Shown: piece after piece, positions 26,772-37,000 of the stretch
Position numbering within the stretch: position 1 is the stretch's first letter
How the letters are laid out: each line of letters opens with the position of its first letter
Assembly (NCBI GenBank): GCA_017449025.1
Contig: JAFSKJ010000021.1
Coordinates: 1-62,514 of the forward strand
From: Prevotella sp.
Lineage (GTDB): Bacteria; Bacteroidota; Bacteroidia; Bacteroidales; Bacteroidaceae
Direction: 5' to 3'
Length of the DNA stretch: 62,514 bases
Program-made: the position numbers and the translations under genes
The notes under the pieces: generated by a model
Databases searched by the model: none
The model's input: the letters and a program-made list of their open reading frames with translations, nothing else
What the model was told of the DNA's origin: nothing

Positions 26772-27782
26772 TTAGTCTATTTGCGCTAATTTGTTGTCAG
26801 AGCCAAGCACGTCGATGATCTTGTGCTTGTACATCTTCTCCATCTCGTCGCGAGCGGGGCCGCAGAACTTGCGTGGGTCGAACTCACCGGGCTTGTCGTG
26901 CAGAACGCGGCGTACGGCAGCGGTGAAGGCCAGACGCGAGTCGGAGTCGATGTTAATCTTGCAGACGGCGCTCTTCGAGGCCTTGCGCAGCTGCTCCTCG
27001 GGAATGCCGATGGCATCGGGCAGCTTGCCGCCGAGAGAGTTGATCTCGTCGACATACTCCTGGGGAACGGAGCTGGAGCCGTGGAGAACGATGGGGAATC
27101 CGGGCAGCTTCTCCATCACTGCGTCGAGCACGTCGAAGGCCAGGGGAGGCGGAACGAGCTTGCCCGTCTTCGGGTCGCGTGTGCACTGCTCGGGGGTGAA
27201 CTTGTATGCACCGTGGCTGGTGCCGATAGAGATGGCCAGGGAGTCGCAGCCTGAACGCTGTGAGAACTCGATCACCTCCTCGGGCTTGGTGTAGTGGCTC
27301 TCGGCGCTCGACACCTCGTCCTCAACGCCTGCGAGCACGCCCAGCTCTGCCTCGACGGTCACGTCAAACTGGTGTGCATAGTCCACCACCTTTTTCGTCA
27401 GTGCGATATTCTCCTCGAAGGGCAGGTGGCTGGCGTCGATCATCACGCTCGAGAAACCGTAGTCGATGCAGCTCTTGCAGGTCTCGAAGCTGTCGCCGTG
27501 GTCAAGGTGAAGCACAACCTCAGGATGCTTGCATCCCAGCTCCTTGGCGTATTCCACAGCCCCCTGTGCCATGTAGCGCAGCAGGGTGGCGTTGGCATAG
27601 TTGCGGGCACCCTTTGATACCTGCAGGATGACGGGACTCTTCAAGTCGCTCGAGGCCTTGATGATGGCCTGGAGCTGCTCCATGTTGTTGAAGTTGAATG
27701 CGGGGATGGCATAACCGCCGTTGATGGCACGCTTGAACATCTCTTTGGTGTTCACGAGGCCTAAACTCTTGTAATCTACCAT
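26772..27782 (-). CDS. fba: Class II fructose-1,6-bisphosphate aldolase
   Basis: A 336-residue zinc-dependent aldolase of glycolysis and gluconeogenesis. It interconverts fructose-1,6-bisphosphate with dihydroxyacetone phosphate plus glyceraldehyde-3-phosphate in the cytoplasm. The start MVDYKSLGLVNTKEMF was chosen over upstream codons because it matches the family N-terminus. Diagnostic motifs are 'VLHLDHGDSFE' (Asp94 catalytic, His95 zinc ligand), 'EAELGVLAG', 'SIGTSHGAYKF' and 'IVLHGSSSVP'. Length is normal for the family. It is a single gene in this context: a -7 element lies at 27840-27847 on the minus strand and a strong hairpin after the stop. Nothing in it is unusual. Confidence 0.95.
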   Translation of the reverse strand: MVDYKSLGLVNTKEMFKRAINGGYAIPAFNFNNMEQLQAIIKASSDLKSPVILQVSKGARNYANATLLRYMAQGAVEYAKELGCKHPEVVLHLDHGDSFETCKSCIDYGFSSVMIDASHLPFEENIALTKKVVDYAHQFDVTVEAELGVLAGVEDEVSSAESHYTKPEEVIEFSQRSGCDSLAISIGTSHGAYKFTPEQCTRDPKTGKLVPPPLAFDVLDAVMEKLPGFPIVLHGSSSVPQEYVDEINSLGGKLPDAIGIPEEQLRKASKSAVCKINIDSDSRLAFTAAVRRVLHDKPGEFDPRKFCGPARDEMEKMYKHKIIDVLGSDNKLAQID

Positions 27783-27839
27783 GATGATTTTTTTTGATTT
27801 TAATAATTGCCTATTGTTGTTGTTCTCGTTTTGTGAGGG

Positions 27840-27847
27840 CAAAGATA
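27840..27847 (-). promoter_or_regulatory. -7 element of the aldolase promoter
   Basis: On the minus strand this reads TATCTTTG, about 58 nt upstream of the aldolase ATG. No clear -33 element was seen. Confidence 0.55.
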
Positions 27848-27980
27848 GCAAATTCTTTCGTAACACGGAAGGAATTGTGATTCAGAATGTGCAGTTTTCA
27901 CGGATTTTAAGTTTTCCGGCTGTCTCTTTGCCTGTGGAGTGGTGGAAAATGCAACATATAGTTGGCAAATGCGGTGGCCT

Positions 27981-29111
27981 TTACTTCCGTAGATACCTTA
28001 CATACTCGCAGGCGGCAAGCAGGAAGGCTCCCACGCCGAAGTTGGCCTGGCTGTTGGCATCGACCTTCTGTCCGGGGATGGCCCGTTCGCCTATGGGCTG
28101 GACGTAGCCCACACGACCGTCGGCCTGGAGGGCTGTCTTGGTAAGGTATCGCCATGCTCGGTCAATGACGGGCTTGTACTCGCTCTTTCTCAGGTAGCCG
28201 TTGTTGACGCCCCAGAGCAGGCCGTAGCAGAAGAAGGCGGTGCCCGACGTCTCAGGGCCTGGCGCCTGCTTGGCGTCCATCATCGAGCGTGTCCAGTAGC
28301 CCTCGGGCTGTTGCAGGCTTGCCACTGTCTGCGCCATGCGGGTGAACTTGTGTACGAACCACGGCTTCCTGACGTAGTCCTCGGGCATGTCCTGGAGCAC
28401 CTTGGCCAGTCCGGCCAGCACCCATCCGTCGCCTCGCGCCCAGAAGTCTTTCTTCCCCGATGCCGTCTTGTGCTTGGGATAGACGTACTTGCCGTCGCGG
28501 AAGTAGATGCCTGTCTCCTCGTCGTACATTATGCTGTCGGAATACAGCAGGTTGGAGTAGAGCTTGTCCAAGAACTTGGCGTCGCCGGTAAGCAGGTACA
28601 TCTTGGTCATCACCGGCATGACCATGTACAGTGCGTCGGCCCACCACCAGTAGTCGTTGTCGCGCGAGTCGGCCTCATAGCCCATCACCTCGCGTGCCCG
28701 AGCCACGCGCCGTTCGTCACGCTCTATATTATATAGGTCGATGTAGGTCTGGAAGCATATCTGCCAGTCGCCGAAGAGCACATAGTCCTGCCCTTCGCCG
28801 TACTGTTTGTACTTCCACTTCTTGGGGTCGGCCTCTGTGGCTCCCATCCACTTGTTGTGTTCTGCCCATCGTATGCTGTAGTCGAGCATGCGCTGATTGC
28901 CGGTCAGCTTGTAGGCCTCGACGTTGCCGGTGTGGTAGGCGGCATTGTCCCAGAAGGCTCTCACCTCGGCCTTGTTGTTCTGTTGCCAGTAGTTGTTCAC
29001 CTTTTCAATCATGCTGATAACGCCGGAGGCAGCGTCGCCCCTGGCTTTGGCTTTCGCCCCCGCCCATGCTAATGTGCAGAGCAGCAGTGCAAGTAGTTGT
29101 CTCTTGGTCAT
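27981..29111 (-). CDS. GH105-type unsaturated glucuronyl/galacturonyl hydrolase
   Basis: A 376-residue protein with signal peptide MTKRQLLALLLCTLAWAGAKA, so it is exported. The fold is the alpha/alpha barrel of GH88/GH105. Recognisable parts are 'DYSIRWAEHNKW', 'GDWQICFQTYIDLY', 'WWWADALYMVMPVM' (Asp159 aligns with the catalytic Asp143 of YteR), 'DFWARGDGWVLAGLAKVL' and 'ETSGTAFFCYGLLWGVNNG'. Family members remove the unsaturated uronic acid left at the non-reducing end by pectate or rhamnogalacturonan lyases. This gene therefore points to use of pectin-derived oligosaccharides. It lies 34 nt downstream of the alpha/beta hydrolase gene and is probably in its operon. No SusCD pair is in the window. 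Confidence 0.88.
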   Translation of the reverse strand: MTKRQLLALLLCTLAWAGAKAKARGDAASGVISMIEKVNNYWQQNNKAEVRAFWDNAAYHTGNVEAYKLTGNQRMLDYSIRWAEHNKWMGATEADPKKWKYKQYGEGQDYVLFGDWQICFQTYIDLYNIERDERRVARAREVMGYEADSRDNDYWWWADALYMVMPVMTKMYLLTGDAKFLDKLYSNLLYSDSIMYDEETGIYFRDGKYVYPKHKTASGKKDFWARGDGWVLAGLAKVLQDMPEDYVRKPWFVHKFTRMAQTVASLQQPEGYWTRSMMDAKQAPGPETSGTAFFCYGLLWGVNNGYLRKSEYKPVIDRAWRYLTKTALQADGRVGYVQPIGERAIPGQKVDANSQANFGVGAFLLAACEYVRYLRK

Positions 29112-29145
29112 TGTCTTGGATTGTTGGTTTTTTATGTGTTGTCTG

Positions 29146-30165
29146 TCATTGTCCTCCTAAGCGTCCGAAGTATTCTATCACGCTGTCCCACGTCTTGAAC
29201 TCGTCGCTGCCCAGCTCTATGGGTGTGGCCATAGGCTCCGGCTCCTTGCCCGGCCACCTTGCTCCGCACGTGGCCTGTATCAGGTAGTCGCCGTAGAGCA
29301 GGTGGCGCTGGTCGGCAATGATTGTGTGCCCCCATGCCGGCACGCCGATGTGCCCTGTCAACCTTTCCTTGAGCTGCATGATGCCCTTGCCCGTCATGTC
29401 GAACGACACGAAGAACACCTGATAGTGCTCGATGAGCATTCTCACGGCCTTCTGGGCCGACGGGCGCACCTGTCCGTCTGCCTGCCACAGCGTCTCGGTG
29501 CCTATATATACTATGGGGCGCTCGCGGTGCTCCTGGCGGTCGTCAATCCATCTGATTACTGGCACCACCGACTGCATGAACGAGTGGTCGTTCATGCGGT
29601 GTTCCCCATGGAAGGAGATGGATTGCCGATAGGGGAAAATGCCCTTGGTGTCCACCAAGTCGTCGTTGTCGCCGAAAAGGCCGTAGACGCGGTGCTGCTC
29701 ATCCGGCTCGCCTGCGTGGGCGAAGTTCTGCTCGCTTACTGCCCGGTATTCCTTCACCAGCGCCTTGTCTACGTAGAACTCCTGCACACCGTCCTGCCGC
29801 GGGCTGAAAAACTGCTGTTTGCCCGTCAGCCCGTGCTCCTGCATGGTGTCGGCTATTCTGAAGGCCGGATTTATCAGTATGCGGTCGTAGCCGTAGAGCT
29901 GCTCGGCATACATGCCGCCCATCGATGTGCCTATTATCAGGTCGGGCTGCTCTCTCTGGCATAGAGACAGCAGCAGGTCGATGGCATCCCCCGGGTGTAT
30001 GGGCAGGTCGGGAGCCACCACCGTGGCTCCCGGCAGCACCGTCCGTATGCGTGTCACCGTGCCCGACTGTCCGCTGCTGCCAAAGCCGTGCACATACATT
30101 ATCTTCTTTCCGTCGAACAGCTCTGGAAACTGCTTGATATATGGGTTGTTAGTCATTGTTGCCAT
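29146..30165 (-). CDS. YqiA-like alpha/beta hydrolase with extra C-terminal domain
   Basis: A 339-residue cytoplasmic protein; start MATMTNNPYIKQF (30165), alternative MTNN at 30156. The N-terminal 200 residues look like a small esterase: 'KIMYVHGFGSSGQSGTV' (oxyanion region), 'DLIIGTSMGGMYAEQL' (nucleophile Ser81), then a late 'GEHRMNDHSFMQSV' with candidate His. The remaining 110 residues ('PIVYIGTETLW', 'VFFVSFDMTGKG') resemble a small HAD-like or nucleotidase-like domain but lack the paired aspartates of HAD motif I, so it may be inactive or a different fold. A minus-strand promoter lies at 30213-30242. The GH105 gene follows after 34 nt. Substrate unknown. Confidence 0.7.
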   Translation of the reverse strand: MATMTNNPYIKQFPELFDGKKIMYVHGFGSSGQSGTVTRIRTVLPGATVVAPDLPIHPGDAIDLLLSLCQREQPDLIIGTSMGGMYAEQLYGYDRILINPAFRIADTMQEHGLTGKQQFFSPRQDGVQEFYVDKALVKEYRAVSEQNFAHAGEPDEQHRVYGLFGDNDDLVDTKGIFPYRQSISFHGEHRMNDHSFMQSVVPVIRWIDDRQEHRERPIVYIGTETLWQADGQVRPSAQKAVRMLIEHYQVFFVSFDMTGKGIMQLKERLTGHIGVPAWGHTIIADQRHLLYGDYLIQATCGARWPGKEPEPMATPIELGSDEFKTWDSVIEYFGRLGGQ

Positions 30166-30212
30166 TGCAGATTGTTTCCTCCTGTTTTTTGTAATCGGTC
30201 GCAATTCTGTTG

Positions 30213-30242
30213 CAAAGATAACTCTTTTTCCTCAAACGGCAA
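30213..30242 (-). promoter_or_regulatory. Promoter of the hydrolase-GH105 operon
   Basis: On the minus strand, TTG (30242-30240), a 19-nt spacer and TATCTTTG (30220-30213), about 48 nt upstream of the hydrolase start. Confidence 0.6.
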
Positions 30243-30533
30243 TGGATTACGCCGAAAAAACTACAACCTGAGTGGTTGTAAGACGCAGAAGGCGTCGTTG
30301 AATAAAAACGACAACCAAGACAACTAATACAACATATCTTAACTCCGAGGACAGCGGTTGCTTTCTCATTCTGTTGTCCAAGTTGTCCGAGTTGTCGTTG
30401 AATAATTATAAACCGCAGCTCGTTATTTCCTCGCGCGCGTATTATATAATAAGGTATATCTCTGCCGCCGCCCCCTTTTTATGCTACTTTTGGAGAAGTT
30501 TTTAACCAAAAATGATATTTTTTTCAAAAAATG

Positions 30534-30565
30534 TTTGGTAGTTTAAGAAACTATTGTTACATTTG
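30534..30565 (+). promoter_or_regulatory. Strong Bacteroidetes promoter upstream of a long leader
   Basis: TTTG (30534-30537), a 20-nt spacer and TACATTTG (30558-30565) match the consensus closely. The start of transcription would be near 30572, leaving about 467 nt before ATG 31039. Confidence 0.75.
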
Positions 30566-30571
30566 CAGGCG

Positions 30572-31038
30572 ATTGGTGCACTGTATACCTACGTCACTGG
30601 TCACTTTTATTGGAAAATGAGAAGCGTTATGCTTCATCTTGTGTCTTGAAACCTAGGAAATTTCAAACGCAAACAAGATGACATGATGGCTACTCACGTG
30701 TATAGCGTGGGATTGTGTCATTACATCTTTTTGCAGTGGTTATCCTAGGACCTCAAGACAGAGATTGAAGATTTCAGTCTCACGCTTCCGTGGTCGATAA
30801 CCAAAAAGAAAAAGGTTATGTGCATGAGGGACTGCATGTGCAGAGAGAAGTAAAGCATGCATAAGAGCAGCAATACTATTTTTAACAACCAGGCTACCAC
30901 CCATGTGTCATTCATGGAGCGATGTCGCATGTTATGCGGCCACATGCCATTTAGATAGTCTTGGGAAATCTGCTGCCCATACAGTTTAACAACGACAATA
31001 TATAGGTAACATTAATATTAACAAAATCAAGTAAAGTT
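30572..31038 (+). ncRNA. Putative structured 5' leader or independent RNA
   Basis: The region from the promoter to ATG 31039 has many paired segments. TCTTGA/CCTAGG (30644-30657) pairs with CCTAGG/TCAAGA (30744-30758). Inside this, AAGATG (30675-30680) pairs with CATCTT (30724-30729) and CACG pairs with CGTG (30695-30709). GAGATTGAA (30761-30769) pairs with TTCAGTCTC (30773-30781). GGTTATC (30738-30744) pairs with GATAACC (30796-30802); this helix crosses the first, giving a pseudoknot or a switch between alternatives. Further hairpins lie at about 30815-30845 and 30910-30955. It matches no RNA class I know (not tmRNA, RNase P, cobalamin or TPP). It may control the 2140-residue secreted protein or act independently. 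Confidence 0.5.
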
Positions 31039-34000
31039 ATGAAAAAGAATGTTGTTTACTCATTAGCAGCTCTGTCTGCAATTCCCGTAGCAACAAGTGC
31101 AGCTCCTGCCGACGTCAGTACCATTGACCTCATCCAGAGCAAGTGGCAAGGAACAGGCTTGAACTACGACAACAATGGCACAGTAGTAATCAGTCCGTCG
31201 GGCGACCCCATCGAGCAGGCAGTAGGCAAGCTTCAGCAGGGTTCCTACGTGTTCAAGTACAATTTCATCGAGACCGACGGTAGCGATATCATCATCGAGG
31301 TGGGTGGCGTAACCACAACCATCGAAGCCGCCAATACAGGTGTGGCTGAGATTGAGTTCACCCTCAGTGCCGAGGAGATGGTAACCGTCAAGGTAAGCTC
31401 CGCCGACAACAAGGCTTTCTCGATTGGCGACATGAGCGTTGAGTTGCGCTTCGACTTCGACCAGGCTATTGCAGACCTGAAGAAGATGGCCGATGACGAA
31501 CTCTACCGCATACAGCTGTACAAGCAGGGAAAGACTGAGGACGACCAGAACAAGGTTAACTTCTACGACCTGACACAGGGCGGCTCCGTTGACCAGATGA
31601 TTCAGGAAATCGTAGACAATCCCAACTACGAGACTTATCAGAAGTATCAGCTCTACGACCTCAAGGACGACGAGAATCCCATCAACAAGAAAATTATTGA
31701 AAGCGCCAAGAAGGCTGCTGCCGATGAGGACGAGTATGAAGCCAAGCTTGCCGACGAGATGCTGAAGGAAATTGAGGATGCCAATACGGAAATCAGCAAT
31801 CTCTCGCAGTATTCGCAAAAAGCGCTGAACACAACTTCTGCCGCAATCAAGAAAGACATCGAGGCTTATAAGAAGGCTGCCCAGGATGCTGCTGCAAAAG
31901 GCAAGTATCCTGCCTACGACCTGAATGCCACAACCAATGCCGACTATCTGAAGAAGCAAAAAGCCCTGCAGAAGCGCATTGACAACCTCAACAAAGCCAT
32001 CGAGACAGCCAAGAACGCCAACAGCGACAACGACGCTGCCTACAATGCGCTCAAGACCCAGCTCGACGATGCTCAGGCCGGATATACAGGCAATCGCAAC
32101 CAGCTTGAGGAGGCTCTTTCCGACGAAGCTTACGATCGTGAGTTTGGCGACACAGAGGAGGCTGGCAAGTACAACCGCTACAAGCAGATTCTTGAGGATG
32201 CCATCACCGAGCTTGACGCACAGGCCAACATCATCCGCCAGCTCAACAAGGAGAATGAGAAAGACCACACTGACGGTACAAGCGTGGCTAACCAGCAGTC
32301 CATCAGCGACAGAATAGCTGCTGCCGACGCAGAGATTGATAACATACTGCAGAAGTACCTGAACCGCCAAGGGAAACTTGACTACGCATTGCAGGCCAAG
32401 ATTGATGAGCAGAAGAAGCTGGACGATCAGCTGGCTCTGTACAGTGATGTCGTGAAGAATCTGGGCAAGAATCCTTACGGAACCCCATGTAACCCTGAAA
32501 ATATCAAGAAGGTACAGGATGCCATCAATACCCTGATTCAGAAGATTGACAAGGCCAACAATGAGGCTGATCCTGACAATACAAAGCTCGAGGATCTTGA
32601 CATTACCAGCAACACGAGCGACATTGATGCCAAGTTCAACGCAATGAAGCAGATTGCCGACGTTGACCAGCAGAACTATGAGGCTTGGGAAGCACAAGTA
32701 GAACTGTATAACGGTCTGCTCAAGAACTTCAACGATGGCAAGGCAGAAGCCAAGGCTCTGACCTACGATCCTTACTTCGGTGCGCGCTCGCCATACGATA
32801 AGTATCAGTCGAAGTATGAGGGTACATCGTCGACGAATGCTGTGCCCAACCCGCTCCAGATGCAGCTTAACAACATCAAGAGCACCATACAGGCTCAATA
32901 CAACAACTACTTCACTTCTACTGTTAATAACCCATACCGCACCAGCGGCCCAGTGAAGAACGACGCTTCCATCAAGAATAGCATTACTACTTCTCAGGGC
33001 GACCTCGATGCCACTAACACCAACATTAAGGAGTCTACGGAATACTACAACCATCTGGCAGAAAAGGTGGCTGGATATGATTCCGACCTTAAGGCTGTGA
33101 CCGACAAGGTGAAGGATCTCGACATCTACACTAAGGTGGTTACGCGCAATAATGAAACTGTGCCCGATGCAAATCAGCCTGTCAAGGGTAATACCTATCA
33201 GGAGAAGATCAAGACCGTGCAGGATCAGATCGACGCCATCAGGAACAAGGTGAACAGCTATTGGAACGACAATCAGCCTGGCAAGAACTACAAGTGGTTC
33301 GAGGTGCCTTACGGAAACGGCATCAAGGGTATTGCCGACGACGCAGCCACCTCTATCGACGACCAGACAAAGTCGCTTGATGACAACTATGAGCAGGATC
33401 AGACACGTTTCGACCAGATTCAGGCCTCTATCGTGCTCGAGGAGCTTATGGCAAGCGTTGACCAGCAGATTAAGGATGCCACCGACCGTCTGACGGAAAT
33501 TGAGAACGCCCAGGACACCGACCCGTTCACACAGGGCATTCAGGACGATCGCGCTAAGCTCCAGGAGAAGCTTGCTGAAATCAAGGAAGCGGTGGACAAC
33601 TCAGGAGCTGACGCTGCACTGGCTTCCGACACGGATATTGAAGACGACATCGCTGCCATTGACATCCTCTCAAAGGCCAGCGCCGAACTTGAACTGCTCA
33701 AGGACAATCCTGACGAGGACGAACTTGACATCACCAAGCTCGAGAAGCGCGTTGATGACGCACAGAAGAACTTCGCAGCCAACAAGGCCATGACCGACCT
33801 CTGGAAGAAGGTTAAGAAAGCACTCGACAAGGCCAAGACCGACGCTCAGACCGAAGACCCCGATGCCGGCACAAAGCACTGGCAAGATCCTGTGCTCAAG
33901 GGATACGAAGACCAGCTCAACACCATCAAGGAGAATATCGAGAAGTACAATGCCGACGGCGATGCCGTCAAGTATAAGGATGCTGTGACCCAGCAGCTCA

Positions 34001-37000
34001 AGGACCTCCGCAAGGACATCAATGCCGTGAAGCAGCAGGTAATCAACAACCTTGACTGCTATGAGGGAGATGCCGACAAGGAAATCAAGGGACTTCTGGC
34101 TTACGAGCAGGATGTACAGAATGCATTCGACGAGGTTTCGTTCAAGATTGCTTCCATGGACATCTCGTCTACTCGCGACGACTACCAGGCAGAGCTGACA
34201 GAGAAGAAGAACGAACTCATCAGAAGAACCACCAGCATCAGGGAACGCTACGATAACGGCGAGTACGAGAAGGGAACTACCGACCCGCAGTATATAGAGG
34301 ATGTGGCTGCACTCTTACAGTTGGAGGCCGACATCTACGAGATCTACAAGAAGCAGCAGGATGGATACAACGCCCAGATTGCCGCCGACAATGCTGCTGT
34401 GCTCGAAAACATCAAGAAGGCACTGCAAGAGGCCCAGAACGCATTCAATACAGCCAACAACACGCTCAAGACCTACGACGACCTTGAGACAGAGAACCTG
34501 CAGACCGCTGTGGCACAGGCTATGCAAGAGTGCGAAAACCTCAACCAGCTGCTTAAGGTATATCCTACCAACCTGGATAACTTTGGCAAAACCATCTTCG
34601 ATGCTTACCAGAAGCTGGTTCAGGAGAATGCAAAGGCTGATATTGACGAGCAGAAGCTCTTCGATCCCGAGGAGAACTACAAGGCTACAATCAAGAAGGA
34701 CTATACTGACAAGATCAACAAACTGTTCAGCGACTTCAAGACCAAGGTCACTCAGTATCTCCAGGCTGCCATCAAGGCCGACGTGGACTATGCCAAGCAG
34801 CAGTATGCAGCTGCCGAGAACAGCATCAAGACTCCTAACAATTACGAGACCGACTTCGGCCAGAAAGACGCATTCAAGAACTGGTTCAACCAGAAAGACA
34901 AGAACGGCGATGCTGGCATCAAGGATCTCTACACCAAGGCCGACGACCTGGCCAAGCATCCTGAGGATGCCCAGAACATCAAGGATCTTGACGTTGTCAT
35001 GTCGAAGCTGTCGAAGGAGAATGTTGACCGTCGCATCAAGACCATGAAGAACGAGGCTGCCGACAAGGTGGAGAGCAATTGGCTCAGCATCATGCAGAAG
35101 GAGGCCAAGGACGGAAAGGCTTGGATTGCAAGCAACATTTCTGATGAGAACGAGAACAAGCAGGCTTGGATTGAGCAGTTCAATAAAGAGGTGGAAGACT
35201 ATGTTGACCCGGCCCAGAAGCTCTACGATGATAACAAGGAGCCTGAGGAGCTGCCCGCAGTCTATGCCCAGATTAAGAACTTCTACAACAAGTTCCACAA
35301 CAAGAACATCTACTATCAGCTCAAGAAGGGACTGGAGCAGTATAATGCCTACGTCAATGCCCTTGACCAGGCTCAGACTGCCCTTAACAACGCTATCAAG
35401 GAGGTTGAGAAGTATGAGGTGTCTGGACAGATGAAGGAGAGCTATCTCAACGGATACCAGAAGGATATTGACAAGAAGCGTGCCGACGCCGCCCAGTATC
35501 TGGCCGACGGTGAGGCATTCGACAAGCTGAAGTCTACCTCCGATGTGACAACGCTCAAGAACAACATCAACAATGTATTGCAGTCGCCACTTTACGAGGC
35601 AGAGAACACTCAGCTGCTTGCCGACATCAAGGACCTTGAGCAGGAGTTCAACCGCTTCGCCAACGACGTGGTGGTCACCAATCCCGACGCTTACGAGCAG
35701 TTGGTACAGAACTACAAGAAGAGTATCGACAAGATCAAGAGCGACCTGGCTTCTACGTACGCTAACAACAAGCCGACAAAGCTCTCTTATTACAATCCGT
35801 CGGCACTGCTGCCCTACGAGAAGCGCATTGCAGAGCTGCTCGCAGAAATCAACAAGGCCAACGATGCCGCACAGGCTGCACGCGTGGTCAAGCTGCTCAA
35901 CGAGAAGATTGCTCAGCTCGAACAGAAAGCCAAGACCCTTGAAGGCGAGGAGTTCGACCAGGAGGTACGCGACACCTATCAGACCGACATCGACCGTGCC
36001 AACACCGAGATTGGTAAGGTGAAGAAGGTTGTCACCGACAATGCACAGCAGATAATGTTCTACCGCGACAAGGCCGAGAGTGAAATTGCTGCCATCGACA
36101 AGTGGCTCGACGAAGTCATTGCCAAGGCCGATGCCGACCAGAAGGCTCTTGTGGCTAAGAGAGCTGCCAACGACGCGGCATTCAACACTCTTAACACCAA
36201 GCTCGACGATTTGCGCAAGAAGGTTGCCGACTCACAGGCTAAGGTTGACGAGTACAAGTACACCAAGAGCACTGACTACAGCAACCAGTATGGTATGGTG
36301 AGCTCGCAGATTGAGCAGGAGGCTACCAGCGTCAGCGACAAGCACGATGCTGTGGAACTCGACGCAACGTCTGAGATACCAGCAGATCTCACCAAGTATG
36401 TCGACGACAAGATCCTCGACATTGAGAACACTGCCGCCAACCGAGAGATGACGGCCACCGTCAACGACCTGAAAGACCAGGCCTCGAAGCTCAACTACAA
36501 CGAGAACGAGTACACCATCGGTACATGGCAGGAGATTAAGACAGAGATTGCCGACATCAAGGACGCCATCACTGCTCTTGAGACCGCTGTCAAGAACTCG
36601 AAGGCAACGCTCACAGCCGACGCCGACCTGGAAGGCCAGAAGAAGGAAGCCGATGACCTGCAGGCTCGCATCGATGCCATCAAGAAGAAGGCCGACGACG
36701 AGGTTATCAACAAGAGCGATGAGGTGCCCGGCGACGCCAACGGCGACGGTGTTACCGACGTGGCTGACTACCGCCTGATTCTGAGCTACATTCTCAACGA
36801 CGAGATTCCTGAGAAGGGAACGAAGGAGTTTGAGGCTGCAGACGTGAACAAGGACGGTAAGGTGGACGTAGGTGACCAGACGGCTGTGGTGAACCTGATT
36901 CTCTACGGAAACATCACTGGACAGCAGGCCAACGCCGTGAGGGCAATGGCTCAGGAGTCTGTAAGCATTGAGGCTGTGGGAGAAAACATCTTCGCACTCA

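Larger units (their letters stand above)
30166..31038. other. Long intergenic region with divergent promoters and structured leader
   Basis: This region has no convincing protein gene. It contains a minus-strand promoter (30213-30242), a short segment with GTTGTC-type repeats in both orientations (about 30305-30405, with CGTTGAATAA twice), a strong plus-strand promoter (30534-30565), and a transcribed leader of about 467 nt with many complementary segments. Confidence 0.7.

Noticed and set aside
30745-30945. A 66-codon hydrophobic frame on the minus strand within the leader region
   Set aside because: No promoter or ribosome-binding context; the region is better explained as structured RNA of the plus strand.
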